DNA of 64,000 nt from Paractinoplanes rishiriensis (GTDB taxonomy: Bacteria > Actinomycetota > Actinomycetes > Mycobacteriales > Micromonosporaceae), in the NCBI RefSeq assembly GCF_016862375.1, contig NZ_BOMV01000007.1, forward strand, positions 620,001 to 684,000, in the 5' to 3' direction. The notes below the pieces were generated by a model. The model was not told where the DNA came from. It made no database searches and saw only the letters and a list, made by a program, of their open reading frames with translations. Both the position numbers and the translations under genes were made by a program. This document shows positions 16,497 through 24,870 of the stretch, piece by piece; the stretch's first letter is position 1, and each line of letters begins with the position of its first letter.

Positions 16497-19365
16497 ATGC
16501 TGCGAGTCTTGGCCACCGGAGGCCGGCTGCTCCGCGCCCTGGTCGCGCTGGTCGCCCTCGTCGGGTTCCTCGTCGGGGTGCCCTGGCTGCTCGTGAACGT
16601 CATCGGCTGGCCGTTCGGCTGGGCCGGGTGGGCACAACCCGGCACCATGCCCGGCCTCGCCGACCTGTCCACGGCACTCACGACAGCGTGGTACGACGAC
16701 AAGATCCTCGCCCTGCTCGCCACCGTGGGCTGGATCCTGTGGGCGCTGTTCTGCCGCGACGTGCTCGTGGAGGTCATCGAGGCGTCCGCCGGGGCCACCG
16801 CCACCCGCCGGGGACACCACCGCCCGCCGGTACCGGGGCGCGGCCCGATCCGGTGGGTCGCCGCCGTCCTCGTCGGCGCCATCGTCGGCGCGATCCTGTT
16901 CGACGCGATGCGCGGGATCAGTGGTGCCGCACCGAGCGCCGCTGCTGACGCTGCCGCCCGCCGCCCCGCCGTCGCGGTCACGGCGGCACGGGATGTCACG
17001 GTGGTTACGCTGACCCCACCGTCCGGGCCACGCCCGGCGCTCACTGCGGCCCCAATCACCATGGCAACCGTCACCAGCGCAGCGGCGCACGCGGCCGACG
17101 ATCTGCCCGCGTGGGCGCGAGACGCACCCGGAGGTATACACCGGGTCACCGCCGGGGACAACCTGTGGGACATCGCCGAGCAGCGCCTCGGCGACCCGCA
17201 CCGGTGGCGCGAGATCTACGTTCTCAATCGGGGCCACGAGCAGGCCAACGGCTACGCCCTGAGCGACCCCGACGAAATCCACATCGGCTGGGTCCTCGCC
17301 CTACCCGCTCACGAGGCCGCCCCCGCCACTCCCGACAAGGAATCGGCCGAACCCGCCAACCCCGCACCTGCCAAGACCGCGCCCGATGGTTCGGCCGCCG
17401 CCAGCCCGAGCGGCCCGGCCAGCCCAGCACCGACCAAGGCCGCGCCCTCGGCCACGGCGACCACGCCGGGCACGGCCGCGCCCACCGTGGACGCCTCCGC
17501 CCCGGGCGAGCACACCGAGTCACACGCCGACCAGCAGGCGGGGATCACGTTGCCGTCGCAAGGATGGATCAGCCTCGGGCTCGCCGCCACGATCGCGGCC
17601 GTCGCCGCGCTGCTGCGTCTGCACCGCCGCCGCCGCGCCCGCCTCCATGCGCCCATCCTCGTCGCGACCGGCCCGACCCGGCCACCCGTCCCGCCGGAGC
17701 TGGCCCTCGCCGACGCCGCCGGCCGCCGCGACCTCACGCTGGACACCGACCTAGAGGCCAACCTCGACGGCTCGGAGGAACGGCCCCGCCCCGGCGCCCG
17801 GCCCGCCGCGCCGGTGCCACCCGCTCCGATCGGTTTGGACGCCACCGGCGCAGAGGTGAGCTTGTTCGCGCTGCCCGGCCCCGGCCTAGCCGTGCGCGGG
17901 CCGGGCGCCGACGCCGTGGCCCGTGCCGTGCTCGCCAGCGCCCTCGCCACCGGCGTCTACGACCCGCCAGCCGTGCGGCCCGTTGTGGTCACCACCCCGG
18001 ACACCCTCGCCCGGCTGCTACCTGACGGTGCCGAACCGACCGGCCTGGACCCGTACGGCGTCACCTTCGACGGTGAACGGCTGATCGTGCTGGCCGACAC
18101 CGGCGCCGCTGTCACCCACGCAGAGGAGGAGATGATCGGACGGCGAAGGTTGCTCGACACCCTTGACGCCGACACGATCACCGACCTCAACACCCGTGAC
18201 GACCACATCGAGCACCAGCCGCCCTACGTCCTGCTCATCGACGGCACCCACCGGCACACGGGCCGGATCGCGGCCATCGCGGCGCACCGCAGCGCGCTGC
18301 ACCTGCACCCGGTCGTGCTCGGCGACCTCGACGGCGCCCCAACCGTAGAGGTCGCCGCCGACGGCGCCCTGCCCGACGGCGGCAGGTTGGCGACGCTCGC
18401 CGCCTCAGACCTGGCGCACCTCCTGGCCATGATCGCCGAGGCAGCCGCACGGCCCGAACCCGGCACCGACGTCGACCCGCCCGCCGAAGTCGGCCAGCCG
18501 GACCGGTCGGCCGGCCCGATGGAGGCGGGCGACGAGGCCGCACCCGCCGACCTCGCACCGCTGCCCGACCTTCCCCCCGCCAGCGGTGACTCTCCGCCGC
18601 TGGCCCGCCTCACCGTGCTCGGCGCGGTCACCCTGACCACCGATACCGGACCGGTCACCACCGGCATGCGCTCCGGGTCCTACGCCGCCCTCGCACTGCT
18701 GGCCGCGCACCCCCACGGACGCACCCTCGCCCAAATCAGCGCCGACCTACACCCCGAGACCGACCCGACGGCCGCCGCCAAACGCATCCGCACCGACATC
18801 AACACCGTGCGCCGGGTCCTGCGCACCGCAACTGGCGCAGCGAAGGCGAAGTTCGTCCTCTACGAGCCGGGCACCGGCCGCTACCGCATCGACCCCGACA
18901 CCATCGAGGTCGACCTGTGGCGGATGCTCACCGCGATCGGCGCGGCCAACACCGCCACCGACGACACCGCCGCCCTGAGCGCGCTACGCGAGGCCGCCGA
19001 CCTGTACGGCGGAGACTTCGCCGACCGGACAGGACCGGATCTGGGTCACCGACTACGCCACCACCCACCGCCACCAGGTCCTCAACGTTTACGCCCGCAT
19101 CGCCGAACTCCTCGAACCCGACCAACCCGACGCGGCAGTAGCCGCACTGGAGACGGCCCTGCACCACGACCCGGTCAACGAGGAGCTTTACCAGCGCATC
19201 ATCCGCATCCACGGCCGCCAACACCGGCCCGACGCCGTCCGCCGCACTCTGCGCCGCCTGGAGAACCAGCTCGCTGACCTCGGCGAGGCGGAACCGTCCG
19301 AGGCGACCCGTCGCATCGTCGCCCGGCAGTTGCTCCCCACCGTCACGTCCGGGACACGAGCATGA
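16497..19365 (+). CDS. membrane LysM-BTAD protein (frameshifted near 19,030)
   Basis: Large multidomain protein of the Tad locus, about 955 residues if the frameshift is corrected. N-terminal membrane helices (about residues 12-38, 70-90 and 120-140), a LysM peptidoglycan-binding domain at about 211-268 (HRVTAGDNLWDIAEQRLGDP), a Pro/Ala linker with another membrane helix near 345-365, then a bacterial transcriptional activation domain at the C-terminus. The zero frame stops at 19277 in low-complexity Arg/Pro sequence, but the +1 frame from about 19,030 gives coherent helices (IWVTDYATTHRHQVLNVYARIAELL) and ends TGA at 19363-19365, overlapping the next ATG as ATGA. That overlap is strong evidence for the corrected frame. 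The start has GGAG nine bases upstream. Confidence 0.8.
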
Positions 19366-20237
19366 TCGAGCCACGCCTGCGCCGGCTGCGGTGGGGAGTC
19401 CGGGGAGCGTTGGTACTCGGCGTCGCCGCGTCGGTCACCGCCAACGTCCTGCACGCCCTCGACAACCCGATCAGCCAGGCCATCGCGGCGTGGCCCCCGC
19501 TGGCGCTGCTGCTCACCGTCGAGCTGATCTCCCGTGTCCCCATCCACACGAGAGCTCTCGCCTTCGTGCGCCTGTTCGCCACCGCCGTCATCGCGGGCAT
19601 CGCCGCATGGGTTTCCTACTGGCACATGGCGGCCGTGGCCGCCCGCTACGGCGAGACCGGCGCCTCCCCCTACCTGCTGCCCCTGTCCGTTGACGGGTTG
19701 ATCGTCGTCGCGAGCATCTGCCTTGTCGAACTCACCGCCCGCATCACCCAGGCCGAGCGAACCGACCTCCCCAACCGGCCTGCACCCGCGCCGGCAGCCC
19801 GCGAAGAGCCCGCAGACGCACTCCGCCACAACCCTCCCCACGAGGCACTCGACACCAGCCCAACCGCACACGGGGTGACGCCAGCCGAGCCAACCGACGA
19901 CCTTGCTCACGACCCGCACGACGGGACCGACCCAGATCACGACGACCAGGGCGACGAGACCGACAAAAAGGCAACCGAGGCCGACGGTTCGCCGCGGCCC
20001 GCTGAGGGCAACGACCGGACCGTCCAACTCGCGCCGGACCTCGTCCCGCTGCTACCAGCCGCCCGAGCGGCCCGTGAGGAGTTGGTCAGCGCGGGCAAGA
20101 CAGTCGGCCGCGACGCCCTCGCAGCCCAACTTCGCCGCAACGGCGTTCCTATCCGCAATACCCGAGCATCCGAGCTACTCGCTGCGCTGAAAGCCGAGGG
20201 CACAGCCGACGGCTACCGCCCGAAAGTGCCGGTCTAG
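19362..20237 (+). CDS. DUF2637 membrane protein (SpdB-like transfer protein)
   Basis: 291-residue protein with four hydrophobic segments in the first 130 residues (GALVLGVAASVTANVLHAL, WPPLALLLTVELISR, FATAVIAGIAAWVSYWHM, PLSVDGLIVVASICLVEL), the DUF2637/SpdB pattern found in actinomycete plasmids and ICEs, followed by a long acidic linker and a C-terminal helix-turn-helix-like segment (GKTVGRDALAAQLRRNGVPI). SpdB proteins aid plasmid spread in mycelium. ATGA overlap with the LysM-BTAD gene links it to the Tad operon. Confidence 0.8.
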   Translation: MIEPRLRRLRWGVRGALVLGVAASVTANVLHALDNPISQAIAAWPPLALLLTVELISRVPIHTRALAFVRLFATAVIAGIAAWVSYWHMAAVAARYGETGASPYLLPLSVDGLIVVASICLVELTARITQAERTDLPNRPAPAPAAREEPADALRHNPPHEALDTSPTAHGVTPAEPTDDLAHDPHDGTDPDHDDQGDETDKKATEADGSPRPAEGNDRTVQLAPDLVPLLPAARAAREELVSAGKTVGRDALAAQLRRNGVPIRNTRASELLAALKAEGTADGYRPKVPV

Positions 20238-20329
20238 CCGCACCCCACCGGGTGCGCGCCCGACGGTGTCAGCGTGACACCCGAACCGGGTCGCACTCGT
20301 GCCGCTCGATGGATTCCAGGAGATCGCCC

Positions 20330-20770
20330 ATGGACGAGTTCGCCCCGGCGCGCGACGCCGCCCTCGACCTGCAGCATCCGGCGCACTGCCCGCCCTGGTG
20401 CGTCGACTGCACTCACCGCGACCTCGGCCCGCCCGGCGCGGTCCTACACCGCAGCCCGCCGGCCACCGTGGCTCTCTATGACGAAGGCTGCGAGCTGGTC
20501 GAAGCGCAGGTGCGGGCCGCGTTCTGGGACAAGGCACCGGACTGGATCGGCACCGACCCTCCCGACCTCGAACGTCCCCACGTCGAGATCTGCGTCTCCG
20601 ACAGCAGCGCCATGCAGGTGTACCTGACTCCCGGCCAAGCCCATGCCCTCGCTGCCGCCCTCGTGCGCGCCGCCGATGCCGCCGACACCGAAGCCTTCTA
20701 CCGCACACCAGTCCCGCCCGGCGCGCCCTCGGCTGCCGCGCCCGCCAGTGCGCCGCCGCAGCAGGCTTGA
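20330..20770 (+). CDS. DUF6907-like small protein
   Basis: 146-residue cytosolic protein with an N-terminal cysteine cluster CPPWCVDC (possible zinc knuckle), a beta-rich middle and the closing segment QVYLTPGQAHALAAALVRAAD, the layout of DUF6907 proteins abundant in actinomycete mobile elements. AGGAGA lies seven bases before the ATG. Function unknown. The final segment resembles the ends of the proteins encoded at 23603 and 24140, hinting at one shared fold. Confidence 0.7.
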   Translation: MDEFAPARDAALDLQHPAHCPPWCVDCTHRDLGPPGAVLHRSPPATVALYDEGCELVEAQVRAAFWDKAPDWIGTDPPDLERPHVEICVSDSSAMQVYLTPGQAHALAAALVRAADAADTEAFYRTPVPPGAPSAAAPASAPPQQA

Positions 20771-20849
20771 TCCCTCGGCACCGGTCGGCATGGATGGGTC
20801 ACGGGTGCCCGATCCGGGCGCCCGCTGTGATCACCCAGGAGGTATCGAC

Positions 20850-21020
20850 ATGCAACCGTCCACGCCCACCACCCGCATCATCGAGGTCGACGAGGATGTG
20901 TACGACGTGCTCGCCCGCACCGCCGCGACCAGGGACACCGACATCAACGGTGCCCTGAAGTACCTGATCGAGGCACCGGCGGTGCCAGCCGCGCCGACCT
21001 CGGACAACGACGAGGAGTAG
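20850..21020 (+). CDS. small protein, possibly ribbon-helix-helix
   Basis: 56-residue acidic protein beginning MQPSTPTTRIIEVDEDVYDV. A short beta strand (TRIIEVDEDVYDVL) followed by two helices (ARTAATRDTDINGALKYLIEA) fits a small ribbon-helix-helix DNA binder, like antitoxins or plasmid copy regulators, but length and similarity are too small to be sure. AGGAGG nine bases before the ATG strongly supports translation. Confidence 0.6.
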   Translation: MQPSTPTTRIIEVDEDVYDVLARTAATRDTDINGALKYLIEAPAVPAAPTSDNDEE

Positions 21021-21031
21021 CACGCGGGCAC

Positions 21032-21070
21032 GGGAGGCGCTGCCGGAAGGGGGGACCGGCGGCGCCTCCC
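21032..21070. terminator. hairpin terminator between convergent genes
   Basis: Perfect 9-bp stem GGGAGGCGC (21032-21040) / GCGCCTCCC (21062-21070) with additional pairing in the loop, exactly between the rightward gene ending at 21020 and the leftward gene ending at 21088. No T-run on either side, as is common in actinomycetes. Likely bidirectional terminator. Confidence 0.65.
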
Positions 21071-21087
21071 ATGTTTGAGGGGCGAGT

Positions 21088-21735
21088 CTAAAGGTTGGCC
21101 TCGGCGGCGGTGAGCAGCCGTTGCGCGGTCCGCTGGGCAACACCGAGACGGCGGGCCAGTTCCACTCCGAGGCCGCGTCGGTCGCGCCCGTTCTGCTGTG
21201 CCTCGGCCAGCAACTCGGCGGCGACCTGTAGACGTGGGTCGTCGGCGTACGGGTGCGGTTTGAGCGGGCCGGTGGTGGTGCCGGGGGTACGGCCGGTGGA
21301 TTGGCGGCCGGTGCGGGCATCGGCGATGGCCCACACGGTGCGCCGGTACCAGCGACGCCGCAGCCTGCCGTCGGACAGGATCTCGATGTCGTCGGGCCGG
21401 TCGCTAAGCTGGTCGGGCAGGTTGCGGTACGAGCCGTAGCGCAGGATCTTCGCGGCTTCGCCGGACCCGACGAGTTCGTCCGGGTCGCCGCTGCGGTCGA
21501 CCTCGGTGAGGACGGCCACCTTCGCCTGCTGGTGGGCGGTGTGGAAGGCGGTGATCTGGTCGAGCCAGAACCACTCGCGGCCGGATTCGTCGGTGAAGCC
21601 GTGGGGAAAGCCGGTGCGCTCGCGGTTGCGGTGCCAGAGGTTGACGGTGCGCCGGGCCGCGCCGGTGTGCGCGGCAACCCCGGCGCGGTCGACGGCGACT
21701 CGGCCGCCGATGGTGTGTCGGCCCACGATGACCAT
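21088..21735 (-). CDS. putative DNA-binding protein with two HTH-like segments
   Basis: 215-residue basic protein. AGVAAHTGAARRTVNLWHRNRERTGFP looks like an AlpA/excisionase-type helix-turn-helix, followed by the wing-like GREWFWLDQITAFHTAHQ; a second similar unit is GSGEAAKILRYGSYRNLPDQL. The C-terminal LARRLGVAQRTAQRLLTAAEA is a third HTH-like helix pair. Start ATG at 21735 follows a purine-rich GGGGGAGA. It is probably an element-encoded regulator; target unknown. Confidence 0.6.
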   Translation of the reverse strand: MVIVGRHTIGGRVAVDRAGVAAHTGAARRTVNLWHRNRERTGFPHGFTDESGREWFWLDQITAFHTAHQQAKVAVLTEVDRSGDPDELVGSGEAAKILRYGSYRNLPDQLSDRPDDIEILSDGRLRRRWYRRTVWAIADARTGRQSTGRTPGTTTGPLKPHPYADDPRLQVAAELLAEAQQNGRDRRGLGVELARRLGVAQRTAQRLLTAAEANL

Positions 21736-21979
21736 TCTCCCCCGCCGTCTCGAGCGGTGCGTTCGGCGGGCCGCGGCGGGAGCTGCGGCTTCGCTAGGAT
21801 CGGCGCCACGCCCGCGCCGGGAGGATACGGGCTCATGCGGGCCGTGGGTGGCCCGGTGCGGGCGAGGTGGCCGGTGGGGTTTCGCCACACCCTATGCGGG
21901 TGTGTCCCACCGGCCGCCGCCACCACGCCCGACCCGCACGTGTGGCCGCGCGCAGCTCCGACGTTTGGCGCTGGGCGTG

Positions 21980-22351
21980 TCAGGAGTCCGGGCGCAGGAC
22001 CCGCCACGCGAACGACGCCATGATCTCGATCGGCAACGAGGCGATCTTGGCCTGCGTCTTCGGGGTGGCGGCGTCGTAGACGGTGAGGATCGCGTTCGCG
22101 GTGGTGGCGTCCACGAAGACACCGCCGATCTTACGGCTGCGTCCGGCCTTCGCCTCGCGCAAGATGGCGATGACCTGTGGGTCGCCGGTAGTGGCGTCGT
22201 CGGGGATGGCCTCGTTTGCGGCGGCGTCCGGGCAGTCGGGGCAGGTGACCAGGTGCGGCTCGTCGGTGACCCGCGTGTGCGGTCCCTCGTCAGCGCCGCA
22301 GACGGCTCCGGGGTGGCGGGCGGAGCGTCCGTGGGTCCAGCGGACGGTCAT
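21980..22351 (-). CDS. hypothetical mobile-element protein
   Basis: 123-residue soluble protein of unknown family. Two cysteine pairs in its first half (AVCG and VTCPDCPD) may bind zinc; the second half is helical (VDATTANAILTVYDAATPKTQAKIASLPIEIMASFAWRVL) and resembles small actinomycete phage/ICE proteins. Its ATG at 22351 overlaps the stop of the upstream gene (ATGA), so the two are coupled. A non-coding 245-bp gap follows to 21735. Confidence 0.6.
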   Translation of the reverse strand: MTVRWTHGRSARHPGAVCGADEGPHTRVTDEPHLVTCPDCPDAAANEAIPDDATTGDPQVIAILREAKAGRSRKIGGVFVDATTANAILTVYDAATPKTQAKIASLPIEIMASFAWRVLRPDS

Positions 22352-22743
22352 GGTGTCACCTGCTCGGTGTCGGCCAGCGGATCGAGGTGGGCCGGGTCGA
22401 GGGTGATCCCGAGGCGCGTTTGCGCAGTGCCGTGGATGGCCAGCAGGAGGCCGATGAGGTCGGTGCTGAGCTGCTCGTCGTAGTCGTGGGCGATGCGGCA
22501 GGCATCGCGCAGCGCCCGGCAGGCGGTGGTGAAGGCGGTCACGAGGGCGGTGTGGTCGTCGTCGCGGGTGCACCCGACGATCGCCTGTGGCGGGTACGTG
22601 CGCGTTTCCCCGGTAGGGAATCGGAGTTCGTAGCGCTGGATGTAAGTGGTGGAGCCATTGGTGAACAGATCGGTGACGGTGGCAAGGCGGTGCTCGATCG
22701 GATCGGCGGGTTGGCGTACCCGGGCGGTGTCGTTGAGTTCCAT
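22348..22743 (-). CDS. hypothetical mobile-element protein
   Basis: 131-residue acidic protein with a beta-rich N-terminal half (ATVTDLF..YIQRYELRFPTGETRTYPPQAIVG) and a helical C-terminal half. No recognisable domain. The ATG at 22743 follows a 98-bp spacer carrying a very strong hairpin, and the stop overlaps the next gene (ATGA). Confidence 0.6.
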   Translation of the reverse strand: MELNDTARVRQPADPIEHRLATVTDLFTNGSTTYIQRYELRFPTGETRTYPPQAIVGCTRDDDHTALVTAFTTACRALRDACRIAHDYDEQLSTDLIGLLLAIHGTAQTRLGITLDPAHLDPLADTEQVTP

Positions 22744-22783
22744 GCGAGCCTCCGAAGGCGAATGTTGGTGTGGTGCGGCGGGT

Positions 22784-22839
22784 GCGGGGCCGAGACCGCC
22801 ACGGCGCGGACGCGGGGGTGCTGGCGGTCTCGGCCCCGC
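22784..22839 (-). terminator. 18-bp perfect hairpin after stop codon
   Basis: Arms at 22784-22801 (GCGGGGCCGAGACCGCCA) and 22822-22839 pair perfectly over 18 bp with a 20-nt loop, beginning 2 nt past the stop of the leftward gene at 22842. Factor-independent-like terminator or intra-operon attenuator/mRNA stabiliser. Confidence 0.7.
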
Positions 22840-22841
22840 TG

Positions 22842-23264
22842 TCAGTCGGTGGTGGCCGGGGTCAGGGTGTCGAGGTGGCCGTCGAGGTAGGTGTTCGCGG
22901 TGGCGGTGAGCGCGTCGAACACCTCACCTAGGGCGTGGTGGAGTAGGTAGTGGTCGCGGGCGGCTGTGATGGCGTGATCGAAGATGGTGCGGATCGCGGC
23001 GAGATCGGTCCGGATGATCTCGGCTTGTGCGGTGAAGGGCACCACGGTCAGTTCGTCGCGGAAGTGCCAGTCGGTGATGCCGTCGCGGAACCGCACGCGG
23101 TACCGGTTCCCGTTGGGGATGCTCGGGCGGCGGAGGATGTCGATGATCACGCCGGGGTGTTCCTGGTGGTCCTGGAGAACGAACCGGGCGCGGACCAGGT
23201 CACGCAGTCGCGGCTCCGGGCCGACCGGTGCGAAGGCGCTGGGCTCAGCGGTGGTGTCGGTCAT
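22842..23264 (-). CDS. hypothetical mobile-element protein
   Basis: 140-residue protein of unknown function. RDLVRARFVLQDHQEHPGVIIDILRRP and NRYRVRFRDGITDWHFRDELTVV form a beta barrel-like N-terminal part (SH3-like or small barrel); the rest is helical. It is 15 nt downstream of the gene ending at 23280 and belongs to the same leftward operon. Confidence 0.6.
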   Translation of the reverse strand: MTDTTAEPSAFAPVGPEPRLRDLVRARFVLQDHQEHPGVIIDILRRPSIPNGNRYRVRFRDGITDWHFRDELTVVPFTAQAEIIRTDLAAIRTIFDHAITAARDHYLLHHALGEVFDALTATANTYLDGHLDTLTPATTD

Positions 23265-23279
23265 GGCGGCGGTGCTCCT

Positions 23280-23606
23280 TTACCGGGTGGGGTGGTCGTG
23301 TTCGCCGAGTCCGTTGACCTCGAACGCGATGATCCGGTCGGGGGTCTCGGTGGTGTCGGCGTGCAGGTAGAAGTCGTGGTCGCGGCGCAGGGCGCCGATG
23401 GAGACGCCGTGCAGGTCGAGCACGATGTAGTCGGTGGCGGCGCCGGTTTCCGGGTTGATCGGGTAGACGCGCAGGTGCAGGTTGCGCAGGACATCGGCGA
23501 TGACCGGGTCGAGGTCGCTGATCAGAGCGAGGGCGCCGAGGAGTTGGTGGGCGCTGAGGGTGTGCTGGCCGCCGTCGCCGAGGGCGTCCAAGGGGTCGGA
23601 GGTCAT
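23280..23606 (-). CDS. hypothetical mobile-element protein
   Basis: 108-residue acidic protein beginning MTSDPLDALGDGGQHTLSAH, helix-rich at first and beta-rich at the end (YIVLDLHGVSIGALRRDHDFYLH). No known domain. ATG at 23606 overlaps the upstream stop as ATGA, so translation is coupled. Confidence 0.6.
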   Translation of the reverse strand: MTSDPLDALGDGGQHTLSAHQLLGALALISDLDPVIADVLRNLHLRVYPINPETGAATDYIVLDLHGVSIGALRRDHDFYLHADTTETPDRIIAFEVNGLGEHDHPTR

Positions 23607-24076
23607 GACTGGCTCCCGTTCTCGGGCGTGGCGCCGGCCGCGGTCGGCTCCGCGTTGAGGTCGGTGGTCGGGAAGGCGGGCAGGATGGTAGTGAGGGTGC
23701 CGCCGGTCTGTTCGTCGGCGAGGGCGCCGCAGGCGACGAGTGCGGTTCCGGCGGCGATGGCCTGCGCCGGGGTGTAACGCACGCGAACGCTGCGGCTGTG
23801 ATCGGGCAACACGGCGCGGGCCTCGACGGTGCCCCGCTGCCAGGTACATACCGGGAGGCGCTCGTCGGGCACGGCGCGCACCGTGGTGCGAGTCAGTGCG
23901 TCGAGAGAGGTGTGGAGCTGCGCGTGGTACACCGTCGCGGCGGCGTCGTACTTGGCGGCCTCGGTTGCGAGGAAGTCACCGGGGTCGTCAACGAGGCACT
24001 CCAGCAGAGTGCGGTGATGTTCGGCGGACGCGCACGCGGTGGCGTAGTCCTGTACGAGGGCAAGTAGGTCTTTCAC
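23603..24076 (-). CDS. hypothetical protein, paralogue of the 24140 product
   Basis: 157-residue protein. A helical N-terminal half (LLALVQDYATACASAEHHRTLLECL) precedes a C-terminal part with VRYTPAQAIAAGTALVACGALADE, which aligns position by position with the protein encoded at 24140 (IAFTAAQALTIGTHLTALGAVALD). This suggests gene duplication inside the element. Function unknown. Confidence 0.6.
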   Translation of the reverse strand: MKDLLALVQDYATACASAEHHRTLLECLVDDPGDFLATEAAKYDAAATVYHAQLHTSLDALTRTTVRAVPDERLPVCTWQRGTVEARAVLPDHSRSVRVRYTPAQAIAAGTALVACGALADEQTGGTLTTILPAFPTTDLNAEPTAAGATPENGSQS

Positions 24077-24103
24077 GAGGGGTTCCTCCGAGTGTCCTGA
24101 GGT

Positions 24104-24134
24104 CGCCGCGCGGCCGATGACCGGCCGCGCGGCG
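24104..24134 (-). terminator. 12-bp perfect GC-rich hairpin
   Basis: CGCCGCGCGGCC (24104-24115) pairs with GGCCGCGCGGCG (24123-24134), loop of 7 nt, five bases past the stop of the gene at 24140 and before the next start at 24076. Same placement as the other post-stop hairpins in this operon. Confidence 0.6.
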
Positions 24135-24139
24135 GCGGG

Positions 24140-24652
24140 TCATCGCGGGTCGGTGGGGCCAGGGATCACCGGTGGCGGCCCGGGACGGGTGCTGGTGCTG
24201 GTGAAGGGCGCCGCCTCGGTGATGGCAGGCAGAGCGGCGTCGACCTTCGCGCCGACGCGGTCGAGGGCGACCGCACCGAGGGCGGTGAGGTGCGTGCCGA
24301 TGGTGAGGGCCTGCGCGGCTGTGAACGCGATCACTAGGGGTCGGGCGGTGGTGTCGCGGGCGTGTACCTCGATGTGACCACCGGTGGTCGGACGGACCGG
24401 CAGGAACGCCTCCGGGTGGGCGCCGTCGGGCAGCGCCTCACGGACGGTCGCGGCGAGGGCCTGGTATCCGGCCTGGACGGCCTGTTCCCAGTACTCGGCC
24501 TGGGCGACGAGGTGTTGGGCTTCGTTGTCGGTGGCGGCGTGCCCGGCGAGGACACGGTTGACCTCGCCTTTGGCATGGGCGTCGCAGAGTTGCCAGATCG
24601 CGGCGAGCATCGCCTCGGCGGTCGTGGTGGGGTTCACGGTGGGTGCCTCCAT
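24140..24652 (-). CDS. hypothetical protein, paralogue of the 23603 product
   Basis: 170-residue protein. The helical start (TTTAEAMLAAIWQLCDAHAKG) is followed by GGHIEVHARDTTARPLVIAFTAAQALTIGTHL, shared in outline with the 23603 protein and more loosely with the DUF6907-like protein at 20330. ATG at 24652 chosen as the first start after a long non-coding spacer. Function unknown; the repeated occurrence of this module suggests it has some general role in the element. Confidence 0.6.
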   Translation of the reverse strand: MEAPTVNPTTTAEAMLAAIWQLCDAHAKGEVNRVLAGHAATDNEAQHLVAQAEYWEQAVQAGYQALAATVREALPDGAHPEAFLPVRPTTGGHIEVHARDTTARPLVIAFTAAQALTIGTHLTALGAVALDRVGAKVDAALPAITEAAPFTSTSTRPGPPPVIPGPTDPR

Positions 24653-24827
24653 CGCGGTGGAGCCGGATGTGAAGTCGGGCGCCGGTGGCGCCGGTGCGGC
24701 CGGGCGCAGGCGCGGCGGCTTGCTAGCTGGGTGATCAGCGGCCGGGCCGGACGGGCGGCGGGGGCCGGTGGGCTGCGGCGGGCGGATCACTGGCCGTGTC
24801 GGGCGGGCGTCCGTCGTGGTGCCCGGC

Positions 24828-24855
24828 GGGGCCGCCGCCCGCCGGTGGCGGCCCC
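24828..24855 (-). terminator. hairpin downstream of DUF932 gene
   Basis: GGGGCCGCC (24828-24836) pairs with GGCGGCCCC (24847-24855) across a 10-nt loop, 16 nt past the DUF932 stop codon. The rest of the 24653-24870 spacer is GC-rich and shows no gene. Confidence 0.6.
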
Positions 24856-24870
24856 GGTACCGGGTGTGCA

